Shown here: one piece after another, positions 1-9,645 of the stretch
Layout: each line of letters starts with the position of its first letter
How positions within the stretch are numbered: the first letter of the stretch is position 1
Assembly: GCA_945903465.1 (NCBI GenBank)
Contig: CAMDOF010000018.1
Span: 1-64,000, forward strand
Direction: 5' to 3'
Length of the DNA stretch: 64,000 nt
Source of the DNA: Opitutus sp. GAS368
GTDB taxonomy: Bacteria > Verrucomicrobiota > Verrucomicrobiia > Opitutales > Opitutaceae
Position numbers and translations under genes: made by a program
The notes under the pieces: generated by a model
Seen by the model: the letters and a program-made list of their open reading frames with translations, nothing else
Databases searched by the model: none
What the model was told of the DNA's origin: nothing

Positions 1-189
1 CTGACTATTTATTTGCGAGGGAGAACCGCCTCGCATGATGAGAGGCTTGATCCAAACACGGCCTCGTCCAGCGAAACTATCCACCCAAGCGCTTGGAGAA
101 ATCGCTGACTGGGGGGGGTCCGAGTATCGCACGCCCGGCGGCGCTAAACCGCTGGGCGCGTGACTGGTTTAGGCCCCCTCAAACCGGCG

Positions 190-1647
190 CTAGGGGGCAG
201 ATGGTGACCGCTGGCCGCGGATGGCCCGATCACCCAGTTCTAACCAGCGAATCAGACTGAAAAGCAGGACAAACCAAGTCGTCTGGACCGCGGGATTGTA
301 GAAATTAAAATCGATGATGGAGTGCAGCAGGGTCATCGAGCATCCCGTGACGACACAGAGCGGCAGGGCTTGGCTCCAAAAAGAGAACGCGATCAGGCGT
401 GACCCCGCGTAGATCGCCCCCGCCAGCAAGATCGCCATACCGGCGAAACCCAGTTCAGCGAGGAGTTCGAGATAGTCGTTGTGGCCGTGATCGTAGTATA
501 AGCGCAGCCCGCGTTCCGTAAAAATCTCGGGGTAGCGCTGCTGATAAATCGGAAAGATAAATCGAAATGATCCGGCGCCCCAGCCCGCATAGGGGTGGTC
601 CTTGGCCATTTCCCAAGTGGCGAGCGCCACGACGGGACGATCGTTGAATCGCTCGTTAGTCATGACTTGGCGCAGATTAACCATCCGCTCCGCAAACACC
701 ACCCGCGGCAGGGAGGCCGCGCCAAGAATAAAGAGCCCCAGCAACAGGGTTGCGAAAACCACGGGCATCACCGGGCGGCCCGCGCCCCCGCCGACGCGCT
801 GAAGAGACTGCCACACAAAAACCCCAAACGCAAAGAGGACAAACAGGGCGACGAGCAACGCCGCGGTACGTGAGTACGAGAAAAAAACGACCGCCGCGAT
901 GACGGCCGCAAAGAACGTGAAAAGCCCCGCCGGGCTAGATTTGTCGAGCCGCCTGACCCCGCGTTCGTAGAGCCAAAACGCCAGCCCGATCGTCAGGGTG
1001 AACAGCAGGCAAAAATAGGCGCCGGCGTGATTCTTGTAAATAAAGCTGGCGACAAAAGACGCTCCGTGAGGGGGCTCCCATAGCCAAAAAATCTTCGTCG
1101 CGCCCGTCGCGCGTTGCGCCAAGCCAAGGCAGGCCAGCAGGACCGCACTCCCGCTGAGCGCCAGAAGGACCGCCTGGATGGAATGCCTTCGCGAAAAGCC
1201 GGTCCAGACGGCACAGACCAGCATCCAAACGGATGCGTAAATCAGCAGCATCCGCCAAGGGCCCCACATCTCAAAAGGCACCTGCACGCCAGCGGGGAGC
1301 CACGCGTTGGCGGCGACTTTCACCATCCACCACGAAGTCCCATCCGTGGCGTACACCCAAGAGGGGTTGAGCGCACCGACGGTGATGTAAGCGAACAAGA
1401 GGAGCCCCAGCCAGAAAATGGGAAAGCGCAGCAGTCGCGGCCAAGTCTGCAGGCGAAAAGCCGGTTGGCCGTCCGAGCGATCGTCGTAGTTTCGCGGGAG
1501 CAACGCAAAGAGCAGAGCGCACCCGCTGAGCGCCAAACTGATGAATTGGCTCCACTCTTTCATACCGCCGAGCGCCCAAGGGAGGAAAATCAAATTTACG
1601 GAAACCAACCCAACGAGGACGGACTCATGGGGATGTGCCGCCCTCAT
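190..1647 (-). CDS. O-antigen ligase / Wzy-type polymerase family membrane protein
   Basis: Integral membrane protein of about 485 residues with some ten to twelve hydrophobic segments, probably a transferase that polymerises or ligates lipid-linked glycans at the periplasmic face. The signature is in the second half: a large hydrophilic loop containing WGAGSFRFIFP and then YDHGHNDYLELLAELG, the HN..L..L.E.G pattern of the WaaL/Wzy (Wzy_C) superfamily. The open frame reaches 1755, but the first 36 codons are Pro/Ser/Arg-rich and unlike a membrane protein. I therefore start at the ATG at 1647, just before the first membrane segment. It is the last gene at the left edge, so operon partners may lie outside the window, and no glycosyltransferase is nearby. 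Family assignment is fairly firm; the polymer handled is unknown. Confidence 0.8.
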   Translation of the reverse strand: MRAAHPHESVLVGLVSVNLIFLPWALGGMKEWSQFISLALSGCALLFALLPRNYDDRSDGQPAFRLQTWPRLLRFPIFWLGLLLFAYITVGALNPSWVYATDGTSWWMVKVAANAWLPAGVQVPFEMWGPWRMLLIYASVWMLVCAVWTGFSRRHSIQAVLLALSGSAVLLACLGLAQRATGATKIFWLWEPPHGASFVASFIYKNHAGAYFCLLFTLTIGLAFWLYERGVRRLDKSSPAGLFTFFAAVIAAVVFFSYSRTAALLVALFVLFAFGVFVWQSLQRVGGGAGRPVMPVVFATLLLGLFILGAASLPRVVFAERMVNLRQVMTNERFNDRPVVALATWEMAKDHPYAGWGAGSFRFIFPIYQQRYPEIFTERGLRLYYDHGHNDYLELLAELGFAGMAILLAGAIYAGSRLIAFSFWSQALPLCVVTGCSMTLLHSIIDFNFYNPAVQTTWFVLLFSLIRWLELGDRAIRGQRSPSAP

Positions 1648-2245
1648 CGCCGGCCTCGCGCGCGAGGCCTCGCCGAAGCTACTTCGGGGGGCAGGCGCGG
1701 GGATCGATGAATCAGTCACAGGGCAATACCGTGCCTCCCCCGAAAAACGGAACAAGCTGAAATTAGAAGAATATGCGGAACCGCCGCGCAGTTTCGGCCC
1801 GGAATCGCCCGCGGCAACTCAGACCTCCAAAGCCAGCAGCGGCGCGGGTTCGCCTCGGAGTCTGCGGCTACCCAGCAAATCCAAATCTGAATTTGTTGAG
1901 GGATGGCTATTCGTAATTGCAGACGTTCGTTCACCCTTTCGGGGACGCTCAAAGAATAAATCCCAGACCTATCCTGATTTTCGCGCTGGTGCCCACCAGC
2001 GGCGAAGTTACCCCTCCCGCCAGGATCGCGACCACCGAGGCCTTGGGCGGGCCCGAAACCAACGCTGGAAATTTGGGCAGGACGATTTTGCTGGCAGGAC
2101 GATTTTTCAAAGGGTGCTGCGAGGCGCCTGAACTTACGCGAGGATTGGTGTCCATTGCATGACGCGCCCGCTGACCAAACACTCGCGCCCGGGAGCCGCT
2201 TAAAAAACCACGGCCGCTTTTAGTGAAGGTCTGTTCGCAGAGTAA

Positions 2246-2273
2246 AAATCCCCGAAGCAAGCTCCGGGGATTT
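2246..2273 (-). terminator. Terminator-like hairpin, orphan
   Basis: Perfect 9-bp stem AAATCCCCG / CGGGGATTT with a 10-nt loop. Read on the minus strand, the stem runs into a short T tract (ATTTTTAC), as in an intrinsic terminator. No convincing gene lies upstream on that strand, so it may end an unrecognised small RNA or be a relic. Confidence 0.4.
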
Positions 2274-2505
2274 GAAAAACAATCGTAACTGCTCAGGATG
2301 GAAAACGCTGACGGTGAACGCGCACGTTACGCGAAGAACGCAGAATTTTAGGCTAAACTCGGACTGCGGAGAGCGGGTAGCCTTCGTCCAAGGAGGAAAG
2401 CAGGGTGATTTAAGGCCGGGAGTTGGGTGGGGCGGGGACCTCGCGTTGATCCGGACTTTGCCGGCCGAGCCTAGCGAGTGGGGCAGTACGCGGCTGTCGG
2501 CGAAA

Positions 2506-2650
2506 GTGGTCCGCACAGTCCCCTGTGCGGAAGCGGCGTCTCCTGAATCAGAGCCGCACTTTGCCCCTACCTTGCGATGCCTCGTGGGGATCGAGTGCGG
2601 AAGGCCTGCGTATGCTGACTCGGACCCGCACAGGGGACTGTGCGGACCAC
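2506..2650. repeat. REP-like element with 25-bp terminal inverted repeats
   Basis: The 25 bases at 2506-2530 are the exact reverse complement of those at 2626-2650. Each arm contains its own small palindrome, CCGCACAG-gggA-CTGTGCGG. About 95 bp of unique sequence separates them. A third copy of the arm lies at 9544-9568 within a longer region of similarity. This looks like a REP/BIME- or MITE-type extragenic element; no transposase is nearby. Confidence 0.65.
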
Positions 2651-2800
2651 TATGTCGGACCCTTTTGGTCACCGCGCCAGAGGGGATCGGTGTTCGTGAT
2701 GGCCGGGAATCGAGCTGAGCAGTTACCGCGCGCGCTCGTTGCTGGGCTATTGCCGTGACTTTCATTTGACGGTCACTCCCTGAACCCCAGACTAAATTTT

Positions 2801-3520
2801 ATGCTGAACCCAGTGATTGCAGCTTTGCTCATTCTTCAAGATCGCGATTTGCGCCGGCTTGGACTGGAGGCTCAGCTAAAAGCCGTCCCCGTCGATATCT
2901 CTCGGGTGGAGCAAAAAATAGCCTCCGAAAAGGCCGCCATTGATCTCGCTCGAACCGAAATGCGCGAACTCGAGGCCAAGAAAAAAGTCTTGGAGACGGA
3001 GATTGGTTCGGCCGCAGATAAAATGGGTCGTTACAAAACTCAGCAGCTTTCCGTGCGAAAAAATGATGAGTACCAAGCTCTTGGTCACGAAATCGCCACC
3101 ATCCAGTCGCAGATCAGTGAAATGGAGGGGCAGGAGTTGGAAATCATGTACTCAATCGACGAGGCCAAGCGGAAGTTTGTCGCCGCCGAGAGTGATCTTA
3201 AGACCAATATATCGGGCCACGAGACGCGCATCCGCACGTTGCGTGAACGCGATGTTAGCCTCGCGGCGGAACTGGGGTCCGTGCAAGCGGCCCTCGCGCT
3301 GGCTCGAGCGCCCGTCGATGTCCTCAAACTTAAGCTCTACGATCGGATCGTGGCCCGGAACGTTCCCGCTGTCGTTTCCCTCAACGGAGACAAGTGTGGT
3401 GGTTGCCACTTGAAGGTCTCGAGCGAGGTCGATTCGGCCGTCCGCGGCAAGGCTAACGATCCCGCCGGCCAGTTGCCCACCTGCGACCAATGCGGTCGAA
3501 TCGTTTACCGAGAGAGCTGA
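2801..3520 (+). CDS. C4-type zinc-ribbon coiled-coil protein (zf-RING_7 / CdsZ-like)
   Basis: 239-residue cytoplasmic protein. Residues about 15-185 form long charged helices typical of a coiled coil. The C-terminus carries two cysteine pairs, CGGC and CDQC followed by GRIVY, which make a four-cysteine zinc ribbon. This arrangement is that of the widespread zf-RING_7 (formerly DUF164) family, which includes chlamydial CdsZ; the molecular role is poorly defined in most bacteria. ATG 2801 is used because the helical region starts almost immediately after it. No Shine-Dalgarno sequence is evident. It appears monocistronic, followed by a minisatellite. Confidence 0.85.
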   Translation: MLNPVIAALLILQDRDLRRLGLEAQLKAVPVDISRVEQKIASEKAAIDLARTEMRELEAKKKVLETEIGSAADKMGRYKTQQLSVRKNDEYQALGHEIATIQSQISEMEGQELEIMYSIDEAKRKFVAAESDLKTNISGHETRIRTLRERDVSLAAELGSVQAALALARAPVDVLKLKLYDRIVARNVPAVVSLNGDKCGGCHLKVSSEVDSAVRGKANDPAGQLPTCDQCGRIVYRES

Positions 3521-3641
3521 GCGCGGCTTGGAAACGGGATGTTCGGTGCGGCCGGTTGGCGTCGATCGCGGGGGTCCGGTTATCTTGACCGAGGATTAAA
3601 GTCCAAGGGGCAACCGCGATCGGTCCAGCCCTGGCTCCGCT

Positions 3642-3899
3642 CCAGCGGATGGCGCCAGCGGATGCGCTCCAGCGGATGCGCGCAAGTGGATGTGCGCAAG
3701 CGGATGGCTCCAGTGGATGCGCTCCAGCGGATGCGCACAAGTGGATGCGCGCAAGCGGATGGCTCCAGCGGATGCGCGCAAGCGGATGGCTCCAGTGGAT
3801 GGCGCCAGCGGATGCGCGCAAGTGGATGTGCGCAAGCGGATGGCTTCAGTGGATGCGCTCCAGCGGATGTGCGCAAGCGGATGGCGCCAGCGGATGGCA
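3642..3899. repeat. Minisatellite, 19 units of 13-14 bp
   Basis: Nineteen head-to-tail units alternate between forms such as CCAGCGGATGCGCT (14 bp) and CAAGCGGATGGCT (13 bp), with a core of CmAGyGGATG. The mixed unit length breaks any single reading frame, and the open frames crossing it are low-complexity artefacts. It fills the gap between the zinc-ribbon gene and the TonB-dependent receptor. Confidence 0.95.
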
Positions 3900-3998
3900 T
3901 TTGCCAAAAAACCGCCTTGATTTCAGCAATGATCGTTTGTCGACTCAGTCGCCGTCCACGCGTCGGCCTGAAATGTCACCGAGCGACCACGCTAGCCA

Positions 3999-6707
3999 AT
4001 GAACCATCCTCGTATCGTCTCCGCCGTCCGTGCCCTTTGTTTTGGCCTCTTGGCCACCCTCTCGCCGAGCATACTCTCCGCGCAGGAGCTGAAAAAACCG
4101 GAGGAGGGTAAAGAGAATCCTCAGTTAAAAAAGTTGGAGGCCTTTGAGGTCACGGGCTCACGCGTCAAACGCCTCGACTACGAGACCACCTCCCCCGTCG
4201 TCACCTTCACCGCCGCCGCCATCGAGGAAAAGGGCTACACCACGCTCGGCGAGTTCATGCAGAGTCTCCCCTACAACAATGGCACGGGAAATTCCGAGTT
4301 TACCGCGGCGAGTTTTGTTACGGGTGCCGTTACCATCAATCCGCGCGGACTGGGGTCTAATCGCGTGCTGAGCCTCGTGAATGGCCGACGAGCCATTCCC
4401 TATGCCTTGACCCAAAGTTCAGGTGGCACCCCAGCGACCGTCTTTAATTTCAACAGTATTCCTCAGTCGGCGATCGACCGCATCGAATTTCTGAAGGACG
4501 GCGGGTCGGCGATTTACGGTTCGGAGGCGATCACCGGCGTTTTTAATATGATTCTGAAGAAAAACTACGAGGGCTCGTCGATCGATATCACGCTCAGTAA
4601 CACTCTCCGGCATGATACGCTGAGGAAGACCGTCAGTATCTTCACCGGCCTTTCTCGCGACGGTTGGGAAATCACGGGGGGCGCCACTCTGCAGAGTCGG
4701 CATGCGAGTTTTATTAGCGACTACGGTGTCACGACCACGGACTACCGCTACCTCGGTCCGAAGGGAACAAATTTTAACAGCACGATCTTTCACCCCTCGT
4801 ATCTCTCGCTGAGTGCGGCGCAGGCGACGGCCGCGGGTCTCGGCACCGCCTCGGGTTTCTACATTATTCCGAATGGCGTCGGTACGGCCAATCCGACCAA
4901 GGCGAATTTCACCAATATCGGCACGGCCAGCGCAGGTATTCCCAATACCAATCGTTACGATTTTGCCAATGTTACCCAAGTCTATCCCTCGAGCGAGAGT
5001 GGTGGTGGCTACGCCAGCATCTTGCGGGTGCTCAACCCGCAAGTGACGGCTTTTACGAATGCGATGTATAGCCGTAGTCTCACCCATTACGAGTTACAGC
5101 CCTACGGTTTCACGACATCCCTCGCGGGCATCACCTTTCCGGCGACCAACCCCTATAATCCGACCGGTTTGTCGCTCACCAATACAACCTCGGCCGCGCC
5201 GTTTACTTTTCGGGGTGACCTCATGCCCAAGCGGGAAGTTATCAGCAACACGCTTTCGGCGGTCGCTGGCCTGCGCGGCACGCTGCGGCAGATCTGGAAC
5301 TGGGAAACTGCGGTGAGTTATGGAAAGAATGAAACGATGCGCGACTCGGATCTGATGCGCGCCGCGGACCTGCAGGCCGCCCTGAATGGAACCACTCGCG
5401 CGACCGCCTACAATCCCTTCGGTCCCTCCGACAATCCAGATCTTGAAAAAACTCTCTACACTCGGTCGCGTGGTCTCGACGGCGAAATCAGTAGCGTAAG
5501 CTATGATGCCTCGGTGACTGGTAGCTTTTATCAGTTGCCCTTCAAGGGCGCGGGGGAGCTGGGGCTCGCGGCGGGTTATGAACATCGCCAGGACAAGCTT
5601 TTCTCCAACCCGGAGCCCAATAACTACATTGGGTTTACCGCCACGACCCCCTACAAGGGCGCCCGGAGGAGTCATTCCGGGTATGTCGAATTGACCGCCC
5701 CGTTGCAAAAATGGCTGGATTTTCAGTTCGCGGCGCGCCACGAGCGTTTTAGCGATTTTGGCAAGACGACTAAACCGAAGGTGGGCGCCAAGCTGCGCGG
5801 GCCCGCCAACAAGTTTGTTAACGTCATCCTGCGCGGCTCCTACTCTGAGTCGTTCAAAGCCCCGGATCTAGGCCAGCTCTACGCGCCCCAGTCCAACGCG
5901 GTGACGAGCGGCAGCCTCCTTGATCCGTTGCGCCCGCAGGATGCGGCCCGCCAGTTACCCACGCGGGTCGGCGGCAACCCGAACCTCAAGCCCGAAGAGG
6001 GTAAGGTGCAGTACACCGGCGCCGTGTTTGAGGTCCCGGCAGTCAAGGGGCTGAGCTTCAGTGCCGATTTCTTTGATGTCCAGATCACCAACGTGATTAC
6101 CTCGCTGGGGGCCACTTATTTGCTTTCGGCCGAGGGCCGGCGGCTGTTTCCTGACGCCATCACCCGCGATAATTCCGTGGCGAATCCCGGTCCGATCACG
6201 GCGATCGCTTCCATCACCAACAATCTTGGTCTGCAGCTTTATCGCGGGGCCGACTACGGGGTGCGCTACGCGCTTCGCAACACGCGCCTGGGCAGTTTCA
6301 CTTTTAGCGCCGAAGTGACGCAGGTGATCAAGAAAGGATCCGATGCTGGCACCGGCCTCGGCTTCTTCGACAACACGGGTCTCGCCTACGACATTCGTTG
6401 GCGTTACAATTACGGCGCGAGTTGGCTCTACAAAAAGTTCAGCGCGCGGGTCACGGCTGACGTCGTTGGAAAATATTTCAACGACAACTGGGCCTCGCCA
6501 GGCTGGGGCGAAAATGTTTACACGATCATCAATCCTTCGATCAGCTATCGGGGATTTAAGAAAATGAGTATCACGGTAGGTTCAACTAATGTCTTGAACA
6601 AACGCCCCCCGGCCCTCGGCTGGCGGGCGATCGGCTTTGAGGATCGCCTCTACGGCGCCGGCGCCCTCGGGGCCGCCGCCTCCGTCCGGGTGCGGCGCGA
6701 ATTCTAG
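3999..6707 (+). CDS. TonB-dependent outer-membrane receptor
   Basis: 902-residue precursor. Residues 1-29 are a signal peptide ending LSAQ. A short linker leads to LEAFEVTGSRVKR at about residues 47-59, the usual start of a plug domain in verrucomicrobial receptors. The plug follows to about residue 190, with DRIEFLKDGGSAIYGSEA, the strand pattern typical of TonB plugs. The rest is a beta-barrel rich in alternating polar and aromatic residues, ending VRVRREF with a terminal Phe as expected for outer-membrane insertion. It should import a scarce nutrient using TonB energy. It is followed about 90 bp later by an exported S9 peptidase, hinting at peptide or glycopeptide uptake. The ligand is unknown. 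Confidence 0.93.
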   Translation: MNHPRIVSAVRALCFGLLATLSPSILSAQELKKPEEGKENPQLKKLEAFEVTGSRVKRLDYETTSPVVTFTAAAIEEKGYTTLGEFMQSLPYNNGTGNSEFTAASFVTGAVTINPRGLGSNRVLSLVNGRRAIPYALTQSSGGTPATVFNFNSIPQSAIDRIEFLKDGGSAIYGSEAITGVFNMILKKNYEGSSIDITLSNTLRHDTLRKTVSIFTGLSRDGWEITGGATLQSRHASFISDYGVTTTDYRYLGPKGTNFNSTIFHPSYLSLSAAQATAAGLGTASGFYIIPNGVGTANPTKANFTNIGTASAGIPNTNRYDFANVTQVYPSSESGGGYASILRVLNPQVTAFTNAMYSRSLTHYELQPYGFTTSLAGITFPATNPYNPTGLSLTNTTSAAPFTFRGDLMPKREVISNTLSAVAGLRGTLRQIWNWETAVSYGKNETMRDSDLMRAADLQAALNGTTRATAYNPFGPSDNPDLEKTLYTRSRGLDGEISSVSYDASVTGSFYQLPFKGAGELGLAAGYEHRQDKLFSNPEPNNYIGFTATTPYKGARRSHSGYVELTAPLQKWLDFQFAARHERFSDFGKTTKPKVGAKLRGPANKFVNVILRGSYSESFKAPDLGQLYAPQSNAVTSGSLLDPLRPQDAARQLPTRVGGNPNLKPEEGKVQYTGAVFEVPAVKGLSFSADFFDVQITNVITSLGATYLLSAEGRRLFPDAITRDNSVANPGPITAIASITNNLGLQLYRGADYGVRYALRNTRLGSFTFSAEVTQVIKKGSDAGTGLGFFDNTGLAYDIRWRYNYGASWLYKKFSARVTADVVGKYFNDNWASPGWGENVYTIINPSISYRGFKKMSITVGSTNVLNKRPPALGWRAIGFEDRLYGAGALGAAASVRVRREF

Positions 6708-6795
6708 TCGCGGCCGCGCGGGGGGCTTGGCTTCGACGGCGCGTTGTCATCCCGGCGGTGCGCGTTTTTTTCCTCCGATGTTATTCCTTGATTCC

Positions 6796-8775
6796 ATGTT
6801 GAAACGATTTCGGATCGGTTTGGGTCTGGGCGGATCTGCGTTCGTCTTGGCGACATTCGCCGTGCCGGCCCCACCGGAGCTGCCGGTAGATGTTTTTTTC
6901 AAAAAACCAAACATCGCGCAGATCACGTTTTCCCCGGACGGTAAACGGATCGCGTGCCTCGTGCCGTTGGCGCGCCGGATGAATCTCGCCGTGATCGACC
7001 TTGAGAAGAAAACGAAAAATCTGCTCACCGATTTCCAGGACAATGATGTCGGGTCGTTGCTCTGGGCGAACGACGAGCGGATTATTTTCACGAAGACCAG
7101 CGACGGTGAGCCCGGCGCCACCGTCTATGCTTTGAATCGCGACGGCACGGAGCGCGTGTTGTTGGTGGGTGGCGCGAGCGAGGCGGGCACGGAGCAAACG
7201 GCCAACGCGCAGTTCCGTGGTTTGCTCGCGCGGCTCCCGAAGGATCCCAAGAATATCCTGGTCTTGGGTAATCTTTCTGGTGCGCAGGGCCCCGATGTTT
7301 GCCTGATGAATCTCAAAACCGGCAAACTCAGCTTGGCCGTTTCCAATCCGGGCTGGGTCCGCCGCTGGATCTTGGATCGTTCGCAAGTGGTGCGCGCCGC
7401 CGTGGCCGTGCAAGGCCTGACGACCACGGTGCTGCTGCGCGATCCGGTCAAGGGCACGTTGACGCCCGTGCACAGTCACCAAGAAGATGCTCCGGGTTGG
7501 CGGCCGATCTCCTTCGACGGCGATGATCGCACGCTGTTTGTCGCCTCCAATCTCGGGCGCGACACGACGGCGGTTTACCGCTTCGACACGGAGACCCGCA
7601 CGCTGGGAGGATTAGTCTACGGCGACCCGATCTATGACGCGGAGAATGTGATTTGGGACGAGGTCATCAAAAAGGTCGTGGCCGTCTCGATCAATGCAGA
7701 CCGCCCCCGCTATCACTGGCTCGCGGCTGAAAGCGAGGCGCTCCAGCAGCGGATCGACCAATCGCTCCGCGGTACGGCCAATCGGCTCCTGCTTGCCTCC
7801 CCCGATGGTTCCCGCCGCCTGATTTCTGCGACTAGCGACCGCGATCCTGGTGTGTATTACCTCTTCGATGCCACTACGAAGAAGATCGAAGAGCTCGCTG
7901 TATTGAAGCCCGGCATCGATCCCGATCAGATGGCGCCGATGCAGCCGATGACGATCAAGGCACGTGATGGCCTCGTGCTGCACGCTTATCTCACGTTGCC
8001 CGTGGGGCGAGAGCCGAAAAAGCTGCCGCTGATCATCCATCCTCATGGCGGGCCCTACGGCGTGCGCGACAGTTGGGGCTTCAACTCAGAGGTGCAATTT
8101 TACGCCAATCGCGGTTTCGCGGTGCTGCAGGTGAACTTCCGTGGTTCCGGTGGATATGGCGATAGGTTCGAGCGGGCCGGCTGGAAAAAATGGGGCCTCG
8201 AAATGCAGGACGACCTGACTGACGCCGTGAAGTGGGCGATCGATGAGGGCCTGGCTGATCCGGCGCGCGTGGTGATTTCTGGCGCCAGCTATGGTGGCTA
8301 CGCGGCGATGGCGGGCCTCACCTTTACGCCGGAGCTCTACTGTGCCGGCATTAACACTCTCGGCCGGGTCAACATCGCTGACAAGATCAGTGACCAGGAA
8401 ACAAAAACGTCACGCCACTGGTTTGCGACCCGCCTTGGTGACCTCGATAACGCAGCGGATCGGCAACGACTCCGCGCTACCTCGCCCGTTTTCTTCGCGG
8501 ATCGCATGATTGCACCGGTGTTAATGGCGTACGGGAAAAACGACACTCAAGTCCGGATCGACCAAGGCTACGGGATGGCGGCCGCCCTCAAGCAGGCCGG
8601 CAAAACCTTTGAAATGGTCGTCGAGGAAAAAGAGGGGCACGGTTTCCGCAAAGAGGAACTGAGCATCGCGTTCTACACCCGGGTGGATGCGTTTCTGAAA
8701 AAATACGTCTTAACGCCGCGCGGATCAGTGAACATCGGGGAAGCCAGAGTGATGGGCCGACCGGCGAACGAGTGA
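6796..8775 (+). CDS. Exported S9-family peptidase (prolyl oligopeptidase / dipeptidyl aminopeptidase type)
   Basis: About 659 residues. The N-terminus is a hydrophobic export signal (MLKRFRIGLGLGGSAF...). Next comes a beta-propeller-like region with repeated strands such as ITFSPDGKRIACL. The C-terminal third is an alpha/beta-hydrolase domain with GASYGGYAAM (nucleophile Ser498), YGKNDTQV (Asp583) and EKEGHGF (His615), a complete triad. FRGSGGYG is the usual oxyanion-region motif. The open frame extends to 6637, but that part overlaps the receptor gene and is low complexity; ATG 6778 is a possible alternative start. It probably cleaves peptides in the periplasm or outside the cell and may work with the receptor just upstream. 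Confidence 0.88.
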   Translation: MLKRFRIGLGLGGSAFVLATFAVPAPPELPVDVFFKKPNIAQITFSPDGKRIACLVPLARRMNLAVIDLEKKTKNLLTDFQDNDVGSLLWANDERIIFTKTSDGEPGATVYALNRDGTERVLLVGGASEAGTEQTANAQFRGLLARLPKDPKNILVLGNLSGAQGPDVCLMNLKTGKLSLAVSNPGWVRRWILDRSQVVRAAVAVQGLTTTVLLRDPVKGTLTPVHSHQEDAPGWRPISFDGDDRTLFVASNLGRDTTAVYRFDTETRTLGGLVYGDPIYDAENVIWDEVIKKVVAVSINADRPRYHWLAAESEALQQRIDQSLRGTANRLLLASPDGSRRLISATSDRDPGVYYLFDATTKKIEELAVLKPGIDPDQMAPMQPMTIKARDGLVLHAYLTLPVGREPKKLPLIIHPHGGPYGVRDSWGFNSEVQFYANRGFAVLQVNFRGSGGYGDRFERAGWKKWGLEMQDDLTDAVKWAIDEGLADPARVVISGASYGGYAAMAGLTFTPELYCAGINTLGRVNIADKISDQETKTSRHWFATRLGDLDNAADRQRLRATSPVFFADRMIAPVLMAYGKNDTQVRIDQGYGMAAALKQAGKTFEMVVEEKEGHGFRKEELSIAFYTRVDAFLKKYVLTPRGSVNIGEARVMGRPANE

Positions 8776-9115
8776 GGTGAGGCGAAGCGGCGGGTCCCCG
8801 TCAGGGGAAGTCGCTCGAAAATGGGATTTTCTGGGGAGCGGTTCAACCGCCTCCCGCCCCATCAGACGGGGCCCTGAGCGCTCGGAAACTGAATTTGCGG
8901 GGAGGGATGGAGGCGGCGTCGAGCGCGACGGAGACCCGGTCCGACGCCGACAGATTGAGCGGGGTCGCTTCCGCCAAGGAGGCCGCTGGCGCCGGCTTGG
9001 TCACAGCCAAGCTGGGTTCCGCACCTTGCGCCGCGGCCAGAATGTGAAGAGTCAAAGTGGCGGTGAAAAGGAGAAGCCTTGGTGGAGCGCGTCACGATAT
9101 TCTCGGAAGATTGAT

Positions 9116-9518
9116 TCATGATAAATGGGAGGAGCGCGCGGTAGGACAGAGGAATGGGGACAGAGGAATAATGCCCCAACCCTCCGGCCTGGTTGGGGCT
9201 TGGGCTTAAACCGCCCATCTTTTTGGCAGAAAGATGGGGTCAGAAAAATTATTCAACCTCTGACCGGGATTTTCTGCCCCCCCCATTTTTTTGCCAAACT
9301 GCCTTGGGTATGCTCGGTGTTTTTGCCGGGTCTCTGCGGTGTCAACGGCTGGGGCGGCTGAACGGAAGGTTGCACCGCAGAGACGGGACACCACGCCGAG
9401 TTCGGAGAAAGCATGAATCTATTTTGCACCACGCTTGGCCCGGAGATTATGGGATCACGGCCGCCATCATTGAGAAAAAAACGGCGTCCGTTTTCAGGGA
9501 ATAGCCCGACGCAGAACA
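9116..9518. repeat. Dispersed ~400-bp repeat, copy 1
   Basis: Begins TCATGATAAATGGGAGGAGC and ends CGACGCAGAACA; nearly identical to 9645-10030. Inside, 9222-9250 and 9269-9298 are imperfect inverted repeats (TTTGGCAGAAAGATGGGG... against ...CCCCATTTTTTTGCCAAA) that would fold into a long hairpin. No coding potential. Confidence 0.9.
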
Positions 9519-9528
9519 GGAAGGGGCG

Positions 9529-9645
9529 TCTCCTGACTCGGAGCCGCACAGGGGACTGTGCGGACCACTATGGGCGGACCCCTTTGGACAACGCGCCAGA
9601 GGTGATCGGTGCTCGTGATGGCCGGGAATCGACCTGAGCCGTTAT
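9529..9645. repeat. Second copy of the REP-like ~110-bp repeat
   Basis: Matches about 2613-2725, sharing CTGACTCGGA, the palindromic 25-base arm (9544-9568), CGCCAGAGG and GTGATGGCCGGGAATCGA. It sits between the two 400-bp copies. Confidence 0.8.

Larger units (their letters stand above)
1648..2800. other. Gene-poor stretch with hairpins and REP-like repeats
   Basis: About 1.15 kb between the ligase-like gene and the zinc-ribbon gene. Open frames here have atypical Pro/Arg/Ser-rich compositions and no recognisable domain, so I call none. What can be seen is a terminator-like hairpin at 2246-2273, a pair of 25-bp inverted repeats at 2506-2530 and 2626-2650, and about 110 bp (roughly 2613-2725) that recurs near 9529-9645. 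Confidence 0.6.

Noticed and set aside
1949-2260. Minus-strand open frame of 103 codons
   Set aside because: No domain, no signal peptide, and it overlaps the hairpin and equally open frames on the other strand.
2274-2760. Possible structural RNA (RNase P, SRP or tmRNA) ending at the 2246 hairpin
   Set aside because: None of the conserved core motifs of these RNAs could be found; the GAGGAAAG at about 2394 is not followed by the RNase P core.
3642-3899. Possible CRISPR array
   Set aside because: Units are contiguous with no unique spacers; the same applies to the arrays at 13081 and 33575.
3539-4111. Several long open frames on both strands across the minisatellite
   Set aside because: They translate the 13/14-bp repeat into monotonous peptides and overlap the receptor start.
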